This document shows, piece by piece, positions 58,733 to 64,000 of a stretch of DNA of 64,000 nucleotides; position 1 is the stretch's first letter; every line of letters starts with the position of its first letter. The DNA is taken from contig JABJAL010000086.1 in the NCBI GenBank assembly GCA_018669005.1, forward strand, positions 56,835 through 120,834, in the 5' to 3' direction. A program made the position numbers and the translations under genes. This DNA comes from Nitrospinaceae bacterium. Its GTDB lineage: Bacteria > UBA8248. The notes beneath the pieces were generated by a model that did no database searches, was not told the origin of the DNA, and was given only the letters and a program-made list of their open reading frames with translations.

Positions 58733-59728
58733 TCAAACCACACCCGCACGAAGGAGATGGTGAAGATGAATGATTCCTTGTATTTTTGCGTCATCTTCCT
58801 CCATTACAACTAGAGCAGTTATGGATTTTGATTCCATTATCTGGAGGGCTGCAGCCGCCATTAAATTAACCGAAATCGTACCCGGCATGGGCGTCATGAG
58901 CTCGCCAGCATTTGCCGAAAGATTTCCGTTCGTCCGCCCCAATCCCCGACGAAGATCGCCGTCCGTAATTATTCCGGCAAGACTTCCTGAGGCATCCACC
59001 ACACAGGTCATGCCGAGGTTTTTTGCGCTGATCTCACTAGTCACATTATTCAAAGGAGCCTCAATACCCACGGTGGGAACATCATCTCCCGTCACCATGA
59101 GATCTTCGACCCTTAGGAGGCTCTTTCCCAGCGATCCACCGGGATGAAATCCCGCAAAATCCTCCTCACGGAATCCGCTCGCCTCGAGTACCGCCATCGC
59201 CAGCGCATCGCCCATCGCCATTGTCGCCGTACTGCTCGCAGTCGGCGTCAGGTTCATCGGGCAAGCCTCTTGCGCCACCGAGACATCGAGAAAGGCCATG
59301 GCCTCCTTGGCAAGCGTCGAGTCCTTGCCTCCGGTAATAGCAATAACCGGGGTATTGAGTCGCGCGAAAACGGGCATGACGCGAAGAAGCTCTTCGGTCT
59401 CCCCGCTGTAGGAGAGAGCGAGGATGACATCCGCCCCCGTCACCATACCCAAGTCCCCGTGAACGCCGTCGGAAGGATGGAGGAAAAACGAGGGCGCCCC
59501 GATGCTCGAAAGAGTCGCCGCTATTTTCTGACCCACCAGACCGCTCTTCCCGATACCGGTTACAACAACTCTTCCTTTGCAATCCAAAATACTTTCAACC
59601 GCCCGCACGAAATCCGCTCCCAAGCGCTCGGGCAAGCGTGCCAAGGCATCGCATTCAATTTGCAGCGTTCGGATTCCCCGCTCGATATGGTCCACGGGTG
59701 GCGATTTCCCTTTCTTAAAATAAACCAA
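58733..59728 (-). CDS. kdsD: Arabinose-5-phosphate isomerase, KpsF/GutQ family
   Basis: A 331-residue sugar isomerase that makes D-arabinose 5-phosphate for KDO, the lipopolysaccharide core sugar. Residues about 40-185 are the SIS domain (VVVTGIGKSGLVGQKIAATLSSIG, FFLHPSDGVHGDLGM, LALSYSGETEELL, ACPMNLTPTASSTATMAMGDALA). Two CBS domains follow (about 208-265 and 275-331). Its presence points to an LPS-bearing outer membrane. Whether it is the KDO enzyme or a paralogue for sugar-alcohol use cannot be decided here. It stands alone, divergent from yebC. Confidence 0.9.
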   Translation of the reverse strand: MVYFKKGKSPPVDHIERGIRTLQIECDALARLPERLGADFVRAVESILDCKGRVVVTGIGKSGLVGQKIAATLSSIGAPSFFLHPSDGVHGDLGMVTGADVILALSYSGETEELLRVMPVFARLNTPVIAITGGKDSTLAKEAMAFLDVSVAQEACPMNLTPTASSTATMAMGDALAMAVLEASGFREEDFAGFHPGGSLGKSLLRVEDLMVTGDDVPTVGIEAPLNNVTSEISAKNLGMTCVVDASGSLAGIITDGDLRRGLGRTNGNLSANAGELMTPMPGTISVNLMAAAALQIMESKSITALVVMEEDDAKIQGIIHLHHLLRAGVV

Positions 59729-59986
59729 TGACTTCAGGGGGAAAATTGAACTGAAAAAATAGCATCGCCCACCCCCTCGTGTCCATGTCCATAAACATGA
59801 AGCGCAAATGCTAATAACCCATTGAATCTATGGCACCTTAAGTACCCCCCCCTCTCGATTCCTTTACTTCTCCTTACGCGACATGCTAGAAAAAAGCTAT
59901 AATTACGCTAGCATTAGCAAACTGTTCTTTTTTCTTATTTGTTCGAATCATCAATCGGCCTCTAATCCCCATGGAGAACAAACACC

Positions 59987-60736
59987 ATGTCCGGCCATTC
60001 AAAGTGGAGCACCATAAAACGGAAAAAAGGCGTCCTGGACGCCAAGCGGGGCAAGATTTTCACCAAGCTCATTCGTGAAATCACCGTCGCGGCGAAAATG
60101 GGCGGCGGCGATCCAGACGGCAACCCCCGCCTACGGATGGCGATCCAGAATGCCAAGGGTGCCAACATGCCGCAGGACAACGTCAACCGTGCCATCACTA
60201 AGGGGACGGGCGATATGGAAGGTGTCATTTACGAGGAGTTCACATACGAGGGCTACGGCCCCGGCGGCGTGGCAATACTTATCCCCGTGCTCACAGAAAA
60301 CCGGAACCGAACGGGCTCCGAAGTGCGACACATCCTATCTAAACGCGGCGGCAACCTCTCCGAACCAAATGCGGTGGCATGGAATTTCGAGAAAAAAGGC
60401 ATCTTCCTGATTCTCGGCGAGGGTTTGGACGAGGACAACCTCATGGAAGTTGTTCTTGAAGCAGGGGCCGAGGATATGGAGCCCGCCGATGGCAACTACG
60501 AAGTGCGCTCGGAGCCCGAGTCTTATGAAGATGTCCGCGCCGCACTTGAGAAAAACGAGATCGCCGTGGAATCGGCCGAACTCGCCATGCTGCCCAAGAC
60601 TACGGTACAACTTGAGGGAAAACCCGCCGAGCAGATGTTGCGCCTGATAGAGGCGCTCGAAGACAACGACGATGTGCAAAATGTTTGGGCTAATTTCGAT
60701 ATCTCGGAAGAGGAAATGGAAAAAATTTCCGCCTAA
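59987..60736 (+). CDS. yebC: YebC/PmpR-family regulator
   Basis: A 249-residue protein with the family start [32 protein letters not shown] in a version of standard spacing, then [26 protein letters not shown] and the later DLPKTT-like [14 protein letters not shown]. The family includes DNA-binding regulators and translation factors easing ribosome stalls at proline runs. In many bacteria yebC precedes ruvC-ruvA-ruvB, as it does here. Upstream 258 bases hold its promoter and a C-run; no other gene. Confidence 0.95.
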   Translation: MSGHSKWSTIKRKKGVLDAKRGKIFTKLIREITVAAKMGGGDPDGNPRLRMAIQNAKGANMPQDNVNRAITKGTGDMEGVIYEEFTYEGYGPGGVAILIPVLTENRNRTGSEVRHILSKRGGNLSEPNAVAWNFEKKGIFLILGEGLDEDNLMEVVLEAGAEDMEPADGNYEVRSEPESYEDVRAALEKNEIAVESAELAMLPKTTVQLEGKPAEQMLRLIEALEDNDDVQNVWANFDISEEEMEKISA

Positions 60737-60775
60737 ATTATTTACACCCCCTCCCTCCGCCCAGGCGAGGCCGCA

Positions 60776-61309
60776 TTGCCTGAAACAGAAGGCACCTACC
60801 GCATTCTAGGGGTTGATCCGGGGCTCGGAGTGACGGGTTATGCCGTGCTCGCCGTGGAGGACCCCTTCTCGGAGCCGATACTGGTTGACGGTGGTGTGCT
60901 CAGAAGCAACGAGCGCGCGCCTCTTGAAGAGCGCCTGGGAGAATTGCACCACGATCTCTCCCGGGTCATCTCGGACCTATCTCCCGCCGTCATGTCCGTC
61001 GAAGACCTTTACGCCCACTACAACCACCCGCGCACCTCTATCATCATGGGGCATGCCCGCGGGGTGATTTTCCTGGCCGCCGCACAGGTGGGCATCTCTG
61101 TGCACAGCTACGGCGCCACTGAGATAAAAAAATCCCTCGTCGGCGTAGGCCGGGCCTCTAAGGCACAGGTGCAGCGAATGGTGCAGCAACGACTTGGCCT
61201 CGATGAGCTTCCCGAGCCAAACGATTTTGCCGATGCCGTGGCGGCAGCCTACTGCTACATCGACCGCACCCTTCGCCGCACCAGCACAGCGCAGGGGGTG
61301 AAACAATGA
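60776..61309 (+). CDS. ruvC: Holliday junction resolvase RuvC
   Basis: A 177-residue RNase-H-fold nuclease that cuts four-way junctions. The acidic site is present: Asp in RILGVDPGLG (residue 14), Glu in SVEDLY, and two Asp in PNDFADAVAAAYCY. HARGVIFLAAAQ and the basic loop VGRASKAQVQRMV are standard. The start is TTG, preceded by GGCGAGG. The stop overlaps the ruvA start (ATGA), so the genes are coupled. Confidence 0.95.
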   Translation: MPETEGTYRILGVDPGLGVTGYAVLAVEDPFSEPILVDGGVLRSNERAPLEERLGELHHDLSRVISDLSPAVMSVEDLYAHYNHPRTSIIMGHARGVIFLAAAQVGISVHSYGATEIKKSLVGVGRASKAQVQRMVQQRLGLDELPEPNDFADAVAAAYCYIDRTLRRTSTAQGVKQ

Positions 61310-61941
61310 TCAGGCGTATTTCGGGCGAGCTTGTGGAAATCCTAGATGAGAGCGTTGTCGTACGCACCGGCGTGGGCCTGTGCTACGAAGCCCATGTGGG
61401 CGCCTATGCCATGCCCGAGCTTCAGGCGCTCATGGGTGCGCGCGAGCCCGTCGAGCTTCACACCCATCACTATCTCGAGGGCAACGTCGCGGCAGGACAA
61501 TCGCTCATCCCGCGTCTCGTGGGATTTCTCACGGTGGCAGAGCGTGATTTTTTCCTCCGCTTCATCAAGGTGCCCGGCCTGAGCCCCAGAAGCGGAATTC
61601 GCGCCATGGGCCTGCCGCCCGAGCGCATCGCAGCGGCGATTCTCGCCCGCGACATGGGCACGCTGACTAAGCTCCAGGGCATCGGCAAGAAAAAAGCCGA
61701 GCAGATCATATCCAAGCTCGCCGACGAACTGGCTAAGTTAGGTCTGCCCGCCGGTGTGGCGGATGATGCGCCCGTGCCGGTTGAAGCAGTTAAAAACTCC
61801 GAAGCCATGGCCATTCTCATTGGCCAGCTTGGTCTTCGCACCGCCGAGGCTGAAGAATTAATCTCCCGCGCAACAACTTCGCTGGGCACGGATGCTGAGA
61901 TCAACGATATTCTCGAAGAAGTATTTCGCCTCAGGCGCTAG
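61306..61941 (+). CDS. ruvA: Holliday junction helicase subunit RuvA (divergent)
   Basis: A 211-residue junction-binding protein. Domain I (1-65) starts MIRRISGELVEILDES and is more divergent than usual. Domain II has two helix-hairpin-helix motifs: the first, KVPGLSPRSGIRAMG, departs from the usual V-x-G-V/I-G-P-K; the second, LQGIGKKKAEQIISKLADEL, is canonical. Domain III (about 160-211, AILIGQLGLRTAEAEELISRA) contacts RuvB. Position between ruvC and ruvB and the domain plan make the identity safe despite the drift. Confidence 0.92.
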   Translation: MIRRISGELVEILDESVVVRTGVGLCYEAHVGAYAMPELQALMGAREPVELHTHHYLEGNVAAGQSLIPRLVGFLTVAERDFFLRFIKVPGLSPRSGIRAMGLPPERIAAAILARDMGTLTKLQGIGKKKAEQIISKLADELAKLGLPAGVADDAPVPVEAVKNSEAMAILIGQLGLRTAEAEELISRATTSLGTDAEINDILEEVFRLRR

Positions 61942-63060
61942 ATGCCCTCGGGCGCCAAAGGAGCGGTTGTGGTTATCGAAAGACGCATATCGGCAAGGGA
62001 AACCAGCTCGGCCGAGGAGCAGGTTTTCTCCTCGCTCCGGCCTTCTCGGCTTGAGGAGTACATCGGCCAGCAGGCGCTCGTCGCCAAGCTACGCATCACC
62101 CTTGAAGCCGCCGCCGCGCGGAGCGAATCGGTTGGCCACATTCTTTTTCACGGCCCCCCCGGGCTGGGCAAGACCACTCTTTCTCACATCATCGCGCAGG
62201 AAACAGGCTCTCGTCTCGTCAAGACCTCGGGCCCCTCGCTCTCGCGGCCCTTTGACCTTGTGGGCATCCTCACCGACCTCCAAACGGGCGATGTGCTCTT
62301 CATCGACGAGATACATCGCATGCCGCGCCCCGTAGAGGAATATCTCTACCCCGCCATGGAAGATTTCGAGGTCGATTTCATCTCCCAGCAAGGCCCGATG
62401 GCACGCTCCATCAAGATTAACCTCAAGCGTTTTTCCATCGTCGGGGCCACCACCCGGCCCGGCGCGCTGTCCGCCCCGCTGCGAGATCGCTTCGAGCGCG
62501 TATACCACGTGGACTTTTATTCCGATGACGAACTCAAAGTCATCATCATGCGGAGCGCCGAGCGGCTGGGGCTGTCCATCGAGGAAGAGGCAGCTGGCGA
62601 GCTGGCCCGCCGAAGCCGGGGCACCCCCCGCACGGCGAACCGCCTCCTTCTCTGGGTGCGGGACTTCAGCCAGGCCCGGCGGGACGGGGCCATTTCACTC
62701 GGCACCACCCGCGAGGCGCTTGCGATGGAGGCCGTGGACGAAATGGGCCTCGATGCGCTCGACCGCCAATACCTGCGCACCATCATCGAGCAGTACACCG
62801 GTGGCCCGGTGGGGGTCGAGGCCATCGCCGCCACCATGAATGAGGAGAGCGACACCCTCGTGGATGTGGTCGAGCCGTTCTTGCTGCGCACGGGATTTGT
62901 TCAGCGCACCCGGGGCGGCCGCCGGGCGACCTCGGCCGCCTTCACTCTCCTTGGTCTGGAAATTCCCCAGGGCCAACAGGGAGAGCTGTGGTCCGCCGCC
63001 GGGCAGTCCCCGACCGAAGAACCCCCTGCTGGGGCGCCCCCGGTCGGAGAAAACGAGTAA
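61942..63060 (+). CDS. ruvB: Holliday junction helicase motor RuvB
   Basis: AAA+ ATPase of 372 residues that drives branch migration. Walker A is HGPPGLGKTTL, Walker B LFIDEIHRM, the sensor region IVGATTRPGALSAPLRDRF, the arginine finger lies in LRDRFE, and the C-terminal winged helix contains TGGPVGVEAIAATMNEESDTLVDVVEPFL. A Pro/Gly/Glu-rich tail of about 30 residues is extra. It follows ruvA without a gap (stop and start adjacent). Confidence 0.96.
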   Translation: MPSGAKGAVVVIERRISARETSSAEEQVFSSLRPSRLEEYIGQQALVAKLRITLEAAAARSESVGHILFHGPPGLGKTTLSHIIAQETGSRLVKTSGPSLSRPFDLVGILTDLQTGDVLFIDEIHRMPRPVEEYLYPAMEDFEVDFISQQGPMARSIKINLKRFSIVGATTRPGALSAPLRDRFERVYHVDFYSDDELKVIIMRSAERLGLSIEEEAAGELARRSRGTPRTANRLLLWVRDFSQARRDGAISLGTTREALAMEAVDEMGLDALDRQYLRTIIEQYTGGPVGVEAIAATMNEESDTLVDVVEPFLLRTGFVQRTRGGRRATSAAFTLLGLEIPQGQQGELWSAAGQSPTEEPPAGAPPVGENE

Positions 63061-63070
63061 ACACCACGCC

Positions 63071-63304
63071 ATGACACCCGGCGACCCCTTCTCAGGCTTT
63101 GGCAAAACCCTTTTAACCCTTGGGCTCATCATCGCCGCCGTCGGCGTGGCTCTCATCATCTTCCCCAAAATTCCTTGGCTCGGGCGCCTTCCGGGGGATA
63201 TTCACCTGCGCGGGAAAAACTGGCGCTTTCATTTTCCCCTAGCCACATCGGTCATCATTAGCATCATTTTGACGGTCATCCTCAACCTCATATCGAGGAA
63301 ATAA
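63071..63304 (+). CDS. DUF2905 small membrane protein
   Basis: A 77-residue two-helix protein of the DUF2905 family. First helix TLGLIIAAVGVALIIF, a short loop with the signature LGRLPGDIHLRGKNWRFHFPL, second helix TSVIISIILTVILNLI. The ATG at 63071 lies 10 bases after the ruvB stop. The family is widespread downstream of ruvB; function is unknown. Confidence 0.88.
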   Translation: MTPGDPFSGFGKTLLTLGLIIAAVGVALIIFPKIPWLGRLPGDIHLRGKNWRFHFPLATSVIISIILTVILNLISRK

Positions 63305-63466
63305 CGAAGAGACTCACCCCCCCCCGAAATAATCCCGAAGCGGCCCTGCCGCTCTGCGCCTGGGCAGAATTGCCCGCATTAAACTTCACGACGTTGACCC
63401 CGCGTGCGCGGGGGAGGAAAATCGGGCCTCAAATATTACTCATCGAATGCTTCAAGGGAGAAAACC

Positions 63467-64000
63467 ATGTCCCACCCACTTTTCGATCTTTCAGGCCAAA
63501 AAGCCCTCATCACCGGCGGGGGCCGGGGCATCGGTCTGACGCTCGCCACGGGCCTCGCCCAGGCGGGCGCAGATGTTGCGCTTGCCGACATTGATTTTTC
63601 CCAGGTGGAAGAGGGGCAGCGCGAAATAGAGGCCCTCGGGCGAAAATGCACCCTCATCGAGGCTGACGTCACCGATGTCGCCTCGGTGGACCGGATGGTC
63701 TCGGAGGCCGCCGCCGCCCTCGGCGGGCTGACCATCCTCGTCAACAACGCGGGCACCAACGTGCGCAGAAAACTCGAGGAGGTCACCGAGGCAGACTGGG
63801 ATCGCGTTCTCGATCTCAACCTGAAAAGCCTGTTCTTCATCACCCGTCGCGCGGGCGAGGAGATGAAAAAAGCGGGGGGCGGCAAGGTCGTCAATATGGC
63901 CTCGCTCATGGCGCTTTCAGTCTTCAGGAACCCCCGCGGCCAGACCTACGGACCCTATTCCTCAAGCAAGGGAGGGGTGATCTCACTGACACGCTCGTTC
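63467..64000 (+). CDS. SDR-family oxidoreductase (3' end outside window)
   Basis: First 178 codons of a classical short-chain dehydrogenase. Cofactor motif TGGGRGIG (17-24), NNAG, catalytic Ser in NMASLMALS, and the active-site YSSSK preceded by an insertion FRNPRGQTYGP not common in the family. All catalytic residues are present, unlike the SDR at 24971. AAGGGAG lies 7 bases before the ATG. Similar proteins are gluconate 5-dehydrogenase or 3-oxoacyl-ACP reductase-like; substrate unknown. Confidence 0.88.
   Translation, partial: MSHPLFDLSGQKALITGGGRGIGLTLATGLAQAGADVALADIDFSQVEEGQREIEALGRKCTLIEADVTDVASVDRMVSEAAAALGGLTILVNNAGTNVRRKLEEVTEADWDRVLDLNLKSLFFITRRAGEEMKKAGGGKVVNMASLMALSVFRNPRGQTYGPYSSSKGGVISLTRSF

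Overview
The window is bacterial and Gram-negative in style: Tat and Sec signal peptides, periplasmic c-type haem and molybdenum enzymes, a KdsD/KpsF sugar-phosphate isomerase, and a smpB-ssrA pair. Coding density is high and GC content moderate. The species cannot be read from the sequence. The NxrA/NxrB-like proteins recall the periplasmic nitrite oxidoreductase lineage of Nitrospira, Nitrospina and anammox bacteria, so an uncultivated relative of Nitrospinota, Tectomicrobia or Desulfobacterota is a guess, not a result.

Layout. 0-4.8 kb: a cell-surface type cluster (LuxE and LuxC fatty-acyl reductase proteins without luciferase, then two GT-B glycosyltransferases). 5.0-22.8 kb: an arsenic and sulfur block, bracketed by two copies of a decayed recombinase-linked repeat. 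It holds ArsR and an ACR3 efflux pump, an OFA-family transporter, two NapH-like membrane iron-sulfur proteins carrying an unusual repeated helical module, OsmC, a DUF2703 protein with a methyltransferase, and a three-subunit molybdoenzyme of thiosulfate/polysulfide reductase type embedded among three secreted rhodanese proteins. 22.9-34.4 kb: a catabolic block with a Dpp/Opp-type transporter (binding protein and two permeases, no ATPases), two sugar-acid type enzymes, a cupin, and a giant FAD/Fe-S oxidoreductase. 34.6-35.8 kb: scrap DNA (a dead IS5-family transposase and a third copy of the repeat).

35.5-46.2 kb: a candidate genomic island next to ssrA. A tyrosine-recombinase remnant abuts the ssrA 3' end, and a degenerate copy of that 3' end lies 10.7 kb away in the same orientation. 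The cargo is a complete nitrite oxidoreductase-like operon: a zincin-like/zinc-ribbon protein of unknown role, NxrA-like catalytic subunit, an 87-residue unknown, NxrB-like subunit, TorD-type chaperone, dihaem cytochrome c with an ethylbenzene-dehydrogenase-type haem b domain, a 51-residue membrane protein, and an Rrf2-type Fe-S regulator. The sequence predicts a soluble periplasmic enzyme passing electrons to or from c-type cytochromes, since no NarI or NrfD membrane anchor is present.

46.2-64 kb: mostly core genes (ssrA, smpB, rnr, a PPP-type phosphatase, polA, kdsD, yebC, ruvC-ruvA-ruvB, DUF2905), with an amidohydrolase, a TauE/SafE exporter, a PilZ protein and a large disordered protein between them. 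The window cuts LuxE at the left edge and an SDR dehydrogenase at the right edge.
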